The translations under genes were made by a program, and so were the position numbers. A DNA stretch of 64,000 nt, taken from contig CACRXP010000048.1 of the NCBI GenBank assembly GCA_902702965.1, positions 48,633-112,632 of the forward strand. Reading direction: 5' to 3'. Shown here one piece after another: positions 33,156 to 45,671 of the stretch; the first letter of the stretch is position 1; each line of letters begins with the position of its first letter. This stretch comes from Spirometra erinaceieuropaei. Lineage: Eukaryota; Platyhelminthes; Cestoda; Diphyllobothriidea; Diphyllobothriidae. Below the pieces are notes generated by a model, which was not told the DNA's origin, searched no databases, and saw nothing but the letters and a program-made list of their open reading frames with translations.

Positions 33156-34140
33156 ACTACTTCTAGAGGCGAATAATGATAACCCGGTTAACGAGTATAT
33201 TATGCGTCCCCGTTTTGTAAAGTTGCCCGATAAAATATGCAAACGGAGCTCCTATTAGGGGAAGCTGTTGTAGCAAAAAAGTAATGCTAATTAATATGCA
33301 ACATTATGTCACCTGGAAGAGCGAAAAGGTTCGACGTGCGGATTCACAGTAATCGAGTTCAGTTCAGCTTTACAAAAGAACAGTTGGGCGCGAGTCTTTG
33401 AACTCCCTATTTATTTGAAAAAAAGTTTAGGAAAAGATACCCATGAGTAAGGCAAACCGATAGAAAAGCAGACTGTCAGACGAGAAGGCTTACTGCAAGC
33501 AATATAACACAGATAAATTCGCTGACCATTTATGCGGGTGAGCGTGTGGCTGGTAAGCGAGAAGCTTTTTGCGCGTCGAGTTTGCCCTTGGACGAATCCA
33601 TACAGGAGAGAACAACACCAGTGTACAGGGCTTTCTACTCGGCAACTTCTCTGTTGTTGAGGAAGCCAGTGCGTCAATGGACGTTTGCATTATCTACGCC
33701 TAGATTTAGGGGATGATGGCGCGAAGTGGGTGAGTTGGTCAAAGCGACAGTCCAGGCCATTCATTATGCGGAAGGTTAGTATGAGAGCGCTTTGTAGGAA
33801 GGGGGAAGTAGATTGAGGGTTGGTGATCTGTTTTCATAGGGTAGTGTCTCTAGACCTTCAGTCATTTTTGTCGCACGACTCTGGACAGTGCAAGGTCTCA
33901 ATACCTCTATGACGTATTTTAGATGCGCCCGCACAAAGGCTCCAATTATCTTAGAGGAGCTGTCGCGGAGGGCAGACTACGCGGCCGCACTTTGCGAAAT
34001 CCTCTTTGCCATTACTATTGAAATGGCTTCCAGTAGGTGTGTTGATGTTTGTTAAAAATCAGTTTGCGGTAAAAAAAGCAAGACGGTGGGCTACCCTCCG
34101 GCCACATCCAGAGACAATTTTCTAAATTATTGAGTGCCGA
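33156..34140. other. Unassigned DNA
   Basis: No gene is recognised. Confidence 0.35.
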
Positions 34141-34159
34141 GGTGATGTCAGCGTTAGAG

Positions 34160-34770
34160 TCAGGTCAAGGGTTAAAACCTAAAGATGAGGATTATTTCTA
34201 TGGTTTAGAGATAAGGGTTAGAGTTAGTTTTGGGGTAAGTGTTTGGTTTGGGGATTAGAGTCAGGGCTGGAAGATAAGGGTTAGGGTTTGAGCTGGGTTT
34301 GGTTTAGGGTTTGGATGTAACGATTGCAGTTAGGCTTTAAAGATGAGGGTTGGGGCCAGTGTTTAAAAGTCAGGGATAGGTTTAAAAATGAGAGTTTGGG
34401 TTAGGATCAAAGTTAGGGCGGATGCTGGGGTTAGGTTAAGGTTAGTATTTAAATATTGAGCTAGAGTTGGAATGGGAGTTGTGTTAGGGTTAGGGACCAC
34501 ATATTAGGTTAAGGTTTGGATCACGTTTGTAATCAGGATTAGGTTTTTGAGTCAAGTTTGGATTTATGTTTGGGGTTTCGGTTAGTTTTATGATAAGTTT
34601 TGGAGTTAGGGTTCGGGTTAAGTTTATGTTAAGAACTAGGTTCTATAATTGGGTTTCCGGAAGGGTTTGGCTTTTTAAAATTAGGATTGGTCGGGGAGAT
34701 GGGTTAGGTTAAGGTTCAAAGATAAGATTAATGTTATGGTTAGAATTATGGTCAGGGTTAATTTTAATTT
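34160..34770 (+). repeat. Degenerate TTAGGG-like tract
   Basis: About 600 bp is dominated by variants of GGTTAGGGTTTAGG with spacing that is no longer regular. It resembles a decayed interstitial telomeric array. Similar shorter tracts lie at 47090-47295, 48525-48700 (other strand) and 60235-60300. Confidence 0.75.
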
Positions 34771-35102
34771 TTCAGAAACCGTTGTTTAATTGTATAACAA
34801 TTCCATAATTTGATGATTAACTTCATCAATAATCCGCCAAATTGAAAGTTAATTATTTAATAACGACGCCCAATTGATAATAATACTGTTGGCGATTCGC
34901 TACATTTTCGAGAACTTAGTTGCTTTGCGGAGGCCAACGACCACCCAGAGAATTCTGACAGAAAATTTTTCAAATTATGTGCTGTCGTGTGGACCGAACT
35001 AGCTTGCTTTAGCAACCTTCTCCATATTTATGGCTTTCCTTATCTTATCTTCTGCACTTTCTTTCCTTCACCCATAAAATTCCTACTTACCATCCTCCCG
35101 GT

Positions 35103-35710
35103 TTTTAACTAATTATCCTTGGGTTTTATCAGTGCGGCCACGTTTTCAGTCACGCTAAGCTGCATATGCTTAACCCCATAAAAGCTCGCTTGAGGAGTCG
35201 TAACACAGACATGGTCGACTTGACCACATTCGTGTTGGCTTGGGTGAACATATAATTTCCATATCCAAATCCTTCTGACTGCCCACGTGTTGCAGTGGTG
35301 TACCGTTAACAAAGTAAGTCCTCTGCCGGGGAGGCTTTGGAGCTGCCAATTTAAAGAAAGCTGCACGTACTTACATTGAAGCCAGCGCCTCGACCAGTCC
35401 TTGAGTCTGCTTAAGTTTGTTTGCATTTGGTGCCGGTCTGCCGCATTGTGAATAACTTTCCACAATTTTATGTCGTCGGCAAACAGGAGGACATCGCAGG
35501 CTTGTTCCCTGACACAGTAATCGACGAAAATAAAAAAAACGTGGAGCCTTAAACTGAGCCCAGTAGGCCGCCACTAACAGCGCTGGCGCCCGACTTGCAT
35601 TATTTACGACGGATGCCAGGAGGCTGCCAAAAACTCCTACGTTGCGCAGTTTATGCAGAAGATGTTGCTGAAGAACGTATATGGCTACGTGCGATGTGAT
35701 CCGCACTTCT
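35103..35710 (-). pseudogene. LINE reverse transcriptase fragment
   Basis: On the minus strand, LLHKLRNVGVFGSLLASVVN is followed by a decayed segment with GSV-stop-G. In another frame come FIFVDYCVREQACDVLLFAD and DIKLWKVIHNAADRHQMQTN, then LSRLKDWSRRWL. FADD is the catalytic motif of non-LTR RTs, and the LSRLKDWS segment is typical of CR1/Jockey-like LINEs. The palm domain before FADD is frameshifted, and the rest is missing or scrambled. Confidence 0.78.
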
Positions 35711-36185
35711 ACAGTGCAGAGAAAACGACCACGCCCCGATCAGAGTGTTACGTGTGGCAAGAAGTGCAGTCTGTACATCATTAAAACACGACAAGTTGTG
35801 GGCAAAAAAGCGATTTCTCATAACTTTGCACTTATAGTTATTAAATTAAAAGACGCTGACGTCGTAAGATCCATAAACTATCACCAGACAGCCAGTAGTA
35901 TGCACAAGTTGCATAATAATAGTCGAGGCACTGGCAAAAACCCACAGGTACGCGTTTCGTTGATCCTCTGCCTCTCCTCAGTTGATCCGCCGGTGTTTCC
36001 CGTGCGCTTTCTGGTGAACAGTCCAATAGTGCAGCTTCAGCTTTTAGTCCGCTTAGAAATCAGTGCGTTAACTCGGATTAAATCCCTCGGGATAGAGCCG
36101 TCTATGCTCACTTCGAAAGTTACCACAAACATTTGAGTTAAAATCGGTCAGTTTCTGCGAAGTAACTGCGTAATGATCACACGGT
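35711..36185. other. Spacer between LINE and PLE fragments
   Basis: An open frame on the plus strand has no recognised motif. Confidence 0.35.
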
Positions 36186-37679
36186 TTGGCAAAATGGATG
36201 TGTGCTCGTCTTAAGTTCCTGGCAGAAGGATCGCCAGCGCCAGTGGCTTATGCCAATCAGTCCCTTGAACGTTTAAAAAATCTGAAAGTAGAGCCAGCTG
36301 AATCCATGGTATCTTTTGATGTTGTTTCACTCTTCACTTCCATTCCACAACAACTAGCGATTGACGGTGTGAGACAACTCCTGGCTGGTCGCTACAACGA
36401 GAGAGACAAGCCTCTGAAGATCGGACATCTCGGGGAGCTCTTACGCTATTGCCTAAAAACATATTTCACCTTTGGTGGACAAATGTATGAACAAATCAAA
36501 GGCACCCCTATGGGCTTCCCCATATCAGGGCTGATTGCAGAAGTGGTCCTTCAACGGATAGAACACTTGGTGTTCACCAGGTATCAACCAAAGTTCTGAG
36601 CTCGTTACGTCGACGACACCTTCGCCATTGTCAAATCATCTGACGTGGAGCACCTTAAAGAATTACTGAACTCGGTTGACCCGAATATCCAATTCACGAT
36701 GGAAGCCAAAACAAACAACCAACTTCCCTTCCTCGATGTCCTTGTGCGTCGGAGTGCAACTGAGCAATTACAAATTACCGTTTCCAGAAAAGCCATAAAC
36801 ACAAGACAAATACTACACTTCAACAGCAATCACCCCCTCTCTCACAAACGCAGCTGTGTCCGTACTCTATTCTAAAGAGTTGAAACACACTGCAGCACAC
36901 CAGCCGACAAAAGAGTTGAACGACAATACCCTCATGGCCTCTTTAGAACCAATGGATACCCCAGCCACTCCATCAAGCAAAGCAGGCGTCGAGTCAACAG
37001 ACGACGGCCACAAGAAGAACAACCCGAAGTCTGGAGGGCTATTCCTTACATTAAAGGAGTCTCCGAGGCGGTTTCACGACTGTTACAACCCGCCAGGGTA
37101 GGCATTGCCCATCGAGCCCAGGCAACAATTTGTCACTGTTTGATGCAACCCAAAGACATACTGTCACCCACTGAAACCTCAGCAGTTGTCTATCAAATAC
37201 GTTGTAACGATGGAGGCTGCAACTGCGTTGGGGAAACCGGACAGAAATTTCAGACCGCCTACATGAGCACAAACCGGCAACTCGGGGACTAGACCCAAAC
37301 TGACAGCTTGCGGCTCACATCGGGGAAACTGGTCACAATTTTGATTTTCAAGGAGCAGCCGTCTTAGGCAGGGCACCTCAAGGACAGAGCGTCTCACACT
37401 TGAGGCTTGGTGCTCTGATACCAACTCCATCAACAGGCATCTAGACCTTCCTTCGGCCTACAAAGTCCTACGTCACTACATACGCCGTGACGAAGACAAG
37501 ACAGCCATACAGAGCCTAAGAATACCGAGCAAACACGGCCTATCAACCAATTCACCCAAAAGGGGGACGCAAACGCAAATAACTACAACTGAGGTGACGG
37601 CAGACAATGCAGGAGGCCACCAGCACTCACAAGCGACGGCCAGTAGGCCAAGGCTTTTTCGTCGTGTGAACTGAGCCAA
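36186..37679 (+). pseudogene. Penelope-like element lineage 1: RT core plus GIY-YIG, broken
   Basis: This is the most complete RT here. Motif A is SFDVVSLFTSIP (36312-36347), motif B is KGTPMGFPISGLIAE (about 36499) and motif C is YVDDTFAIVK (36606-36635). The thumb region NNQLPFLDVLV and SNHPLSHKRSCVRTLF follow. A TGA at 36597-36599 interrupts the frame just before motif C, probably from a TGG codon. A TAA follows RTLF. The linker (VWRAIPYIKGVSEAVSRLL) and GIY-YIG domain (VVYQIRCNDGGCNCVGETGQ) follow with frameshifts, one just after the CVGETG segment. The C-terminal part is readable to about 37676. Confidence 0.87.
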
Positions 37680-37684
37680 CACGC

Positions 37685-38345
37685 ATGTTAGGAAACTGCC
37701 TTGAAGGTAAGGACAGACTGTCTTTTCAGACCCCTTCAGTGTGCATGTACGTCTTCACTTGCTCTTGTGCGGCAGGTTATATTGGTCGAACAACTGGGCG
37801 TCTGTCCAAGCGGATGCGAGAGCACCATCCTTCCTGGCCAAACCAAGGTGGGAGAAAGTCCATCTCTAGCGCAATTGTGGCTCACTTGGTTGACAGCGGC
37901 TACTGGGTAGAGGTCAATCAAGCATTCAGAGTCATCTATAAGGTGTCGGCGAGACACTTCAAGTTCCTGAGTCAGCGAATACTCCCGACGGCAGAGGCAG
38001 TGGCCATACGGTTAGCCGACCCCTCCTTGTGCTCGCGTAAAGCGTTTGTTCAGGCGCAAAGGCTCCCCTGGGTAAAGGCAAGCCCAGCATACGTGTTCAT
38101 ACGCGTCACATAGCGTTATAGCGTCGAAGCACGGACAGCTAATCGCCAGACGCCTTTCCCCTTCCCCCCCCCTCCTTAAACCTCAGGGAGAACTAGAATC
38201 GGACCATTGAGATCTGAACGTCCTTCAACCCTCTCCCCCCATTTTGACTATTATTGGATGTTCAACTTTTGCTATTCTGCCCTTATATTACTGTATAGGC
38301 CTGATGATAAAGAATCGAAAGCGTACGTTTGCGGACTTGACTTTT
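37685..38345 (+). mobile_element. Penelope-like element lineage 2: GIY-YIG end and 3' UTR
   Basis: The frame 37685-38113 has CMYVFTCSCAAGYIGRTTGR, then LSKRMREH, an intact-looking GIY-YIG core with the Arg and Glu expected in the active site. It continues into FRVIYKVSARHFKFLSQRI and the tail TAEAVAIRLADPSLCSRK. The RT is missing. A decayed hammerhead-like motif (GGC-CTGATGA at 38298-38307, GAAAGC at 38317) lies about 185 bp past the stop. The element abuts the lineage 1 copy almost directly. Confidence 0.82.
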
Positions 38346-40257
38346 TAGATGTCTACATGGGTATCATCGTTGAACTTCACTGAAGTGTTACGTTTTCCTG
38401 CATAAAATCATCCCGACTCCACGGGGAAAATGGAGACTGAGGTGTCTGCATGTCTGTCTACCCCTCTCCGAGCAAACTCTGACCAGTACTTTTCCGTACG
38501 AATAAATTAACTGAATAAATATCTGGGAGAAGGCACAGCTGACACGAGCGTCAATTGCGCGGGTGATATCCCCGCGCAACGTTTAAGAGACATGTGAACT
38601 CTTAACCCCCATTCTCAGACCGTGACAAATTCTGGAGGTAAATTAGCTGCTCAAAAATTTTTTTTTTTGAAGATGATCGTCGTCGGGCGTGTGCAACATG
38701 CTGCAGTGCAGAAAAACACTTAAGATACTAATCTTTTATACAGGACATGTTCTCAGCATAGAATATTAAGGAACCGTCAGCCATGAAATCGGCGGTTAGA
38801 TAATGGGGACATATATTCGAGAATCAAATAGTCAACAGTTATCCGATTAAACATACATCAAAATAAATACGACAAGGGTAGTTCTTCTTGAAGCCAGATA
38901 GTGTGCTATCGAAGGGACATGGGTTCCACTTCGAGTTATGAGATGATGATAAGTTTATGGAATTGTCTTCAACTTTAAGAACATTTTCAACCACCTGCGA
39001 TAAGGCACAGAACGAGTATTCAATATAAACATTCGATTTTTGATGGTGGATAGAGTTATGAACTCGTTTGAACCAATGACCAGTGATATCGCGTATACTG
39101 TATGCAGAAGACGTAAGTATTCCTTTTTCTGTCCTTCTCGATGAGTAGTTGTCCCCTTGGCCCAATCAATGGTCAGCGGGTTTCTCCGGACTAGGAACAA
39201 CTCAATAAAGCCTCGACTCACATATGTGTCCAGCAGCAGCGTAGTCAGAAATGCAGTATATGAAGTATACTGCACGGCACAGTTCCAGATGGAAGTTTCA
39301 TTATATTAGGGTCTACCTAGTGAACGGTCTGCTCTGTCGAAGGGAGGGTGAGACAGGGAACCCTAGATTTCATAATTATCTTAGCTCATTGATGGATGCT
39401 GAATAAAAATTATTAGATCATGTGCGTATTTACGGCTCACGTGTAGCCTGTCTCGGTCTTGGTTTTAAATGCCACCAGAAGCAATAGTATTTCTAACGTT
39501 TTTGGATATTTCCTGGAAATGCATCTTCTGCTTGACGTACCCCAAGAGTTGGGTAGGGGATTATGAATTCGCTTCCGTTCGTGTTTTTATTGGGGACCCG
39601 GTTAGGAGGCATCAGTTTCGCAGGAAAAATGTGGAATATCTTCTTCTTTTGGCCAAACGATTGAGTGACATAGGCCCTACTTGCGTCACCTTGACGTGGA
39701 GTCTAAACTGGTCTTTAGGTTAACCCCGAAGACAGAAGATTTATCCGCAAAGGTAGTGGTTAACTGCATCTTATCTGGTTCTTATCCATTTTAATTCAGA
39801 CAAGATCCTATTGGCAGTAATCCGGGCAGCAGTGATTACTGCCTTTCATGTAAGTGACGCACACATGCCGCTGAGGTAGACAGAAGTACTTAGATATCGG
39901 TGTTAGTGAAGATCGGATCCGCAGCTGAGCCAACTAACCGGGGAGTGGGGTGGAAGGAATTTGGCCAGCGGTCACTGAGTACGCATTTAACAGCTTTCAT
40001 TTGATGCTCACGATGACTAAGTTCTGTGACCTCACATGAAACATCCTCTTACTGGTTTTCAAAATATCTTTAAATGATTCATGTTGCAAAATCAGTTTGC
40101 TTCCTGCACAGCGAATTCCGTCAGTGGGTCAGATAGACCTTCCTGTGCTTACATTCTGTGAGAATTTGGGCAACACGTTCGCCAAGTTAAGTCTTCCGTT
40201 AGACTGGAGGTAGTCATTGAGTACTATAAAAACTGTATACTTCTTTTTACTGTTTTT
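38346..40257. other. Unassigned DNA
   Basis: A 45-bp match (GACTTGACTTTTTAGATGTC and what follows) links 38334-38375 to 59087-59130, probably the end of PLE lineage 2. I see no gene. Confidence 0.4.
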
Positions 40258-40690
40258 GTTTTTATATTGACCCAACTGTGAAAAACTCGACGCCTCGGTG
40301 GGATTAGAACTCACCCAGTAAGGTGAAGGATTTAGTACAGCCAACGCTCTAACCACTTGAGCTGCAAGGCCCCGCCGGACGACGCGAATTTAATTACATC
40401 ACATATATGAATTACGTAAGCCTGGTACTCATCTGGTGGATTCTAGGTGAGTTATTTAGGAAATCCTGCCTGAGGCGGTCAACTTACTTTATCAAATTTG
40501 GTGGATTCCAGACTTTGCGGTAGGTTGGGCGGGTAACTTGACTCAAATGTGATTAAACTCGCGTCATCCGGCGGACCTCGTAACTCAAGTGGTTAGAGCG
40601 TTGGCTGTACTAAAGCCTCCCCCTTTCTGCGTGGGTTCCAATCCCACCGAGGCACCAAGTTTTTCACAGTTGGGTCAATATGAATTATTC
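40258..40690. repeat. tRNA-headed SINE family B, fold-back copy
   Basis: A minus-strand head (40266-40385) faces a plus-strand unit (tail from about 40412, head 40570-40680, ending TTTTTCACAGTTGGGTCAAT). The plus head reads TAACTCAAGTGGTTAGAGCG (A-box) and GGGTTCCAATCCCAC (B-box), a good tRNA-like promoter. No hammerhead core was found in this family. Confidence 0.75.
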
Positions 40691-40699
40691 AAGATCTGC

Positions 40700-41884
40700 C
40701 AAAACATCCACGTTTTTTGTTTTGACAAAAATTCCCCCAATACTATCCAAAAAAGGTATATTTTGAAGACCAGACTGCCTTTGATGAGTGTCGGCTGAAT
40801 AAACTGAAGAATGTGTGCGACCAAGGATGTCTTCAGTCCTCCAAAGCATCCACCAGAGGGCACCACAAGCATGAGTAGATGCAACAAGCCTTCCTGTCTG
40901 GCAGCGGGATTCCCTCGACAACACGCGCCACACCTGCGGACATGGAACCTGAAAAAATATTTACTGGCAGTAATTTTAGTCGGCTACTCCGACCGCGGAA
41001 AAAAACCTAGCAACATCAGCTTGGTCCCAGTTTTTCGAGTCTTTTTTCGGTCGCTGTGTTTGGCTCGCAATGAGGGCTTAAGGGTTGAGGTAACTCTTGG
41101 AATGAGCGAAAAGCCGTTATTTTGCTCCGAAATTCGGTGAACGCCATCCTATTTGAGTTCGGATGATTCTGATTAAATTTTCCCTCGTGTAGCCTAGGCG
41201 GGTTTGCACAGCAGCTTTGGGCTAGAGAGGTCAAGTTCAGCCTAAAAGCCATACCAACTTAATGTCCCTCTCATACAGCGCTGTATGTTGCATGTGTGTG
41301 TGTATCTGTGTATGGGCTGATGCACACTTACAACACGACTGCCCACCATGTTCACATCAGATAAAGGGTTGACAGAGCAAACTTCGTGCCAATTTCGTGT
41401 GCACCAATGATAACTCTGAACACCGAAACACTCCAAGTTGTAAGCATGCGAAGGAACAGCATTCGCATGAAATAAGAGCTGATACCGCAGTGTCCTCGGA
41501 GCCTACACGTCTCTGCTCCTGCCTCGGGGGTCAGTGATTCCTAAAAGAGAGGACAGTAAACCTTCTCTGCTCCTCGATTCTCTGGTCAAGACAAATTTAA
41601 ATCTTTGCCAAGCCGGACAAACCAAACCCGCGCGTATACGTTGCTTTCGAGAAATTCTTCTCAAGCCAGTACAGTTATGTGGGAACGGGATACAGCCAAA
41701 CATGTCAATGATTAGAAAATCGATAAAAGTTAATTTTGAAAAACAGGCGCGGCGAATGCAGATGGACGCGAAAAATTGCATGATCTTGACTGCAGTTCCA
41801 TCATGTTTGCAAATGATATGCCATCTGGAAAACACCAAGCTATGCTGACGATGTGTAAAAACCAAGGGAAAACGTTGATAAACT
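40700..41884. other. Unassigned DNA
   Basis: No gene is recognised. A weak TG-rich stretch lies at about 41290. Confidence 0.35.
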
Positions 41885-42040
41885 GACCGCGGTAAGCTCT
41901 GATCCCGAACGAGTTCCCTCTGGGCGCATACAGTCAATTTTCGTAACTTAATTGCGGCCGCTTCTGATGTTGCCAACAGCTTATGATAGCTCGACAGGAC
42001 CTTAAAAATCATACGAAAAGCTTCGACAGGATCCACACGA
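41885..42040 (-). mobile_element. PLE lineage 2 C-terminal tail
   Basis: The minus-strand frame reads DPVEAFRMIFKVLSSYHKLL, then ATSEAAAIKLRKLTVCAQRE. This aligns with FRVIYKVSARHFKFL and EAVAIRLADPSLCSRK of the copy at 37685. Only the tail past the GIY-YIG core is present. Confidence 0.7.
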
Positions 42041-42639
42041 TGTCATGAATCAACTGCATGTTTGTGACTGTACGCCATTTCCTTATAACTGTACTGGCCT
42101 AAGCAGAATCTGCTCGCCAACCCGTCTTCTGAATACAGCTACGGGAATTTTCGCAACTCTGAACCAAAATCGGCTTATTTTGTATGTGCCTGCGTAGGAG
42201 CGGGGAGGAACGTATGTTTGCCCAGTTAGGGGCAGCCATTCCTAAGTGTTAGGCCACATCTTGCAAAAGCTTACTGTTCTTTACAGTCCTTAACTGGCAC
42301 CCAACCCTCATCCGTGACTCCCGACGCTAGACTCTGCCTAGAAGCCACAACTCGATAACCACCTTCACTGGCGTGCTAATTCAGATGGGGGTATCCAGCA
42401 TTGTGTGTACGCCCACACCCAGTGTTTCGGTCCCCATCCCCTTCCCTTCCCTCCCACTCCTCCCTCTTCCTTTCCTCTCACTCCCTCCTACACATTTCCA
42501 ATTCAAAAGGCCCGACGGAGAGTGCGACTTGCAATCCTATTGGTGGCCCTGACTATCTCGGGCCGCTCTCCAACTAAATCAAGCCGTGGCCCATTTTGGG
42601 GTTCTGCAGCCGTCTAGGATGTATAAATAACCCTTCAGG
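42041..42639. other. Unassigned DNA
   Basis: A pyrimidine-rich stretch lies at 42420-42500. No gene is recognised. Confidence 0.35.
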
Positions 42640-43000
42640 TAAAAAAGAATTTAAAGAAGACGCAATATGCTATCAAATGGGCAAAAGACCGAATATTTTT
42701 ATGCATTTTTGCTATAAAATATACAGAAATTAGTAGTAACATCGTGTATCAATGGAAAAAATTCATTACTACCTAAGCAGTATTTTTATGCAGGCGGTCG
42801 CAGGGCAGCCCATTCTAAAGCCGACATCTTGATATGACCGAAATATCGTAGCATTCTGCTGCACGGCCATTAATATAACAACCCTACTTAAGTAGTCCTT
42901 TCGAATCAAAAGCGCATTGCAGAATTTTGGTAAACATTTCATGAGATAGTACATCCACTGTATATCCTGTGAACTCAGGATTAACAAAACAAGCTGAAAT
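42640..43000 (-). mobile_element. Single MITE arm
   Basis: The bottom strand runs from the arm end (CAGTGGATGTACTATCTCAT) through AAAGGACTACTTAAGTAGGG and GCCGACATC-like sequence, matching the arms at 23515 and 56387. No opposite arm was found nearby. Confidence 0.6.
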
Positions 43001-43544
43001 TCTTACCCTCAGCAGTGAAACAATGACAACAGTTACAATGAGGTTAAGCAATAGGATTACAAAAAGAAATGCTATCTCTCCACCGAAGTAAGACCTGCTC
43101 GCGACAGAATTCAATTTTTGCACTTCCCTACTTCTCAGGCAACAGAAGAGCGTGTCACCAGCGAATCTGGTAGGGTTAGCCGGATAGACGTATTTTCAAA
43201 AATATAACCCAGTATACTAACAAACGCACTAAAGGTACCACGGAAGGAATAAGTCTACGCGACGAGGGGAAGAACAAACCATTGTCAAAATCGGACCATG
43301 TTTTGAATCTACTCGGCCCCTACTGTTCAAACACTATGCTCAATCTGTCCGATTAATGCCTTAATGCGAAGACAAGACACCACCTCAGATACTTTCTGCT
43401 TAAATGCATCCACTCACTTGTCCCTTTGGAGGATACCACAGTTGGCGTTTGCGTGAAAGATAAGACGAGGAGATTCCAACACCCTTCGTATAGAATAGGC
43501 GAGGTTCAACACTAGTTCTGCACGCCGCATAAAACATACACTAA

Positions 43545-43710
43545 GCACTTTGTCGGCGTCAAAAGCCAAGTCCCTAAAAGGTGGCAGAGTTCGCTAGGAA
43601 AGAGCCTTCTCAAAAAGGCTGTGGCGATGGCCATCAAGATACGTAGGCCGGTCCTGTGCGCACAAGGGTAGGCCAGACAGACCCTACATTTCCCATGGCC
43701 TGAATCCATC
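43545..43710 (+). mobile_element. PLE lineage 2 C-terminal tail
   Basis: The plus-strand frame reads KKAVAMAIKIRRPVLCAQG, a stop, then ARQTLHFPWPES. It matches the conserved tail EAVAIR-x(3)-P-x-LC of the other lineage 2 copies. Confidence 0.6.
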
Positions 43711-44584
43711 TATCTCAACGGCCGAAAAGAGGTTGCACTATAGTCACTGTTGTGATGCTTAACACTAGGCCCACTCCTCCTATTTCGTCAACTTTTATTT
43801 TACCGAATTTTTCGCCGCAATTAGACCCCTAATGCACAAGTGTTTTTGTCAGTTTCACAGCTATAGTTACCCCATTGGTACGTCATTATTAAAATCATTT
43901 TTCTGGCAACCTTTAATCTACCTTCCAAAGTGAATTTCACTGTGAGAAATACTATAAGTTCATTCTGACAGAGTGTTTTACATTCATATAGTTGATGACT
44001 CTCTCATTCTGTTCTGTGTGCTCTATTTCGTTAAAAAACAGTGCCACTTTTAACACAAGGAGGCAGGCGTCCTAAAAAAACTTGGACTGGCCCATTACAA
44101 GGGTGGTTTCCACTGAAAGTTCAATGGTTGTTTGCATTTAGCTTGGGGAAATTGCCAGGATAGGGGTAATTAAACAGTCTACTCGGCACCTGTGCTAGAG
44201 GTCTGTGCCCTTAGGCTTACCTGGAGTGGCGTGGTTTGGAGGGAAAAACACTTGGCAGAGGTCAAGTGGGACTGTGTCGAAATTGGGACTAGACTGAAGC
44301 TTAAGTCTGTGCTTTAAATTATATAAATGAATAAAAAACTTTACAATCAGGATAGCAGAGGAAACATGTGGGGCGCCTTCTTCTTCCTCATCACTGCTTT
44401 CCTTCTGAGCTCCGTATCCGCTTGTGCATGTAAGTATCTCTAACACCCTGACTGCGTCCTGCAACTATATTATGGAGAAAACGGTGAGAGATTAAACGAG
44501 CTTTTGCAAATGGATGTCTAAATAAGTCGTGAGATTGTGTTTTACCTTGCCCAGTCTTGTTTCCAACCTTCTTGACTTTGAATT
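43711..44584. other. Unassigned DNA
   Basis: No gene or shared repeat is recognised. Confidence 0.35.
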
Positions 44585-44760
44585 GACTCTATCATGTCAT
44601 CGGGTTCTGATGGGGAAGGGAGCGGAAAGCGCTGTAGATAAGGATAAGGTACTATTGTTGCAAATTGGTTCACGCACAAATTACCGTTCTCCTGCACGAC
44701 CTGCTGTTGGACATACGGTGGACATCATCGATCGCGATTTTCGAGTTGACTTGATATTAA
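44585..44760 (+). repeat. C-repeat, 3' part
   Basis: GAGCGGAAAGCGCTGTAGAT, CACGCACAAATTACCGTTCT and ACATACGGTGGACATCATCG follow the order of the 3' part of the C-repeats at 8864 and 9838. It is strongly diverged. Confidence 0.5.
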
Positions 44761-45250
44761 GCGGTGACATCGACAGAAAACGTCGCTTACCGAGGTACAA
44801 GTATCATTAGTTTTAAACTGCAATGTTACTGCTTCTTTTGTGATCTACATTACCGCGTATGCACCTAATTAACTTCAAAATAATCTCCAGCTTTAACCTT
44901 TCCCTAGGATTTTGTGATTAAGTCTGTAGTGTGCGATTAATCACGCTTTTTTTAATAAAAGCTAAAGCAAGTCACTATATCTTGCTCTCGATAGTCTATT
45001 CTCCCCTTTATAAGAGTAGTATAATTTCACAGAGTAGAGCAGCTGAATGTAAAGATGTGTCTTCGTTTTAGATCATATGCATTTTTTTGAAAACTACTTA
45101 CACCTCTCCTGTAGTTTTCGTCCGATTTGCGCAGCGGTTATTCTATGAAGTATTTTGCCGCAAGTTAGTTTAAAGCCGACTTTATACGCACGTGTACGAT
45201 AATTAAAAACTTAATTTACTACCTAAAGTTAGAGACAAAATTTTTTTATT
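44761..45250. other. Unassigned DNA
   Basis: AT-rich; nothing recognised. Confidence 0.35.
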
Positions 45251-45670
45251 ATGACCGAAGTGTGAAAAACTCGTCGACCATAGTGTGAGTCAAAACCACG
45301 ACAGGAGTGCGGAGACCTGAGTACACCCAACTCACTAGCCATTTGATTTGCAAGGCCCCACTAGGAGCCATGAGTTTGGTCACATGTGGATCAAGTTACT
45401 CGCCCAGCCCACTACAACGTCTGGAATCCACCAAATCTGATACAAAAAGTTGACTGCTTAAGAAGGATTTTCTAAGTAATTCACCTGCAATCCACCAGAT
45501 GATTGCCAGCCTTACGTAATTCATAGATGTTTTGGCAGATTTTGAATAATTCATATTGATCCAACTGTGAAAAAACCGGCGCCTCAGTGAGATTCGAACC
45601 TTCGACAGCAACTACAAGGCTTGAATCCAGCCAACGTTCGAGTTACCTGAGCTACGAGGCCCCATCAATA
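45251..45670 (-). repeat. tRNA-headed SINE family B, 1.4-unit tandem copy
   Basis: On the minus strand a head (45558-45664) is followed by the tail (45370-45556) and a second, more diverged head (45251-45365). The repeated TGTGAAAAA motif gives a unit length of about 306 bp. The layout parallels the 312-bp hammerhead SINE. Confidence 0.72.
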
Positions 45671-45671
45671 A

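Noticed and set aside
35681..36136. 151-residue open frame as an upstream part of the PLE at 36186
   Set aside because: It ends in a stop before the RT, shows no RT N-terminal motif, and overlaps the LINE fragment on the other strand.
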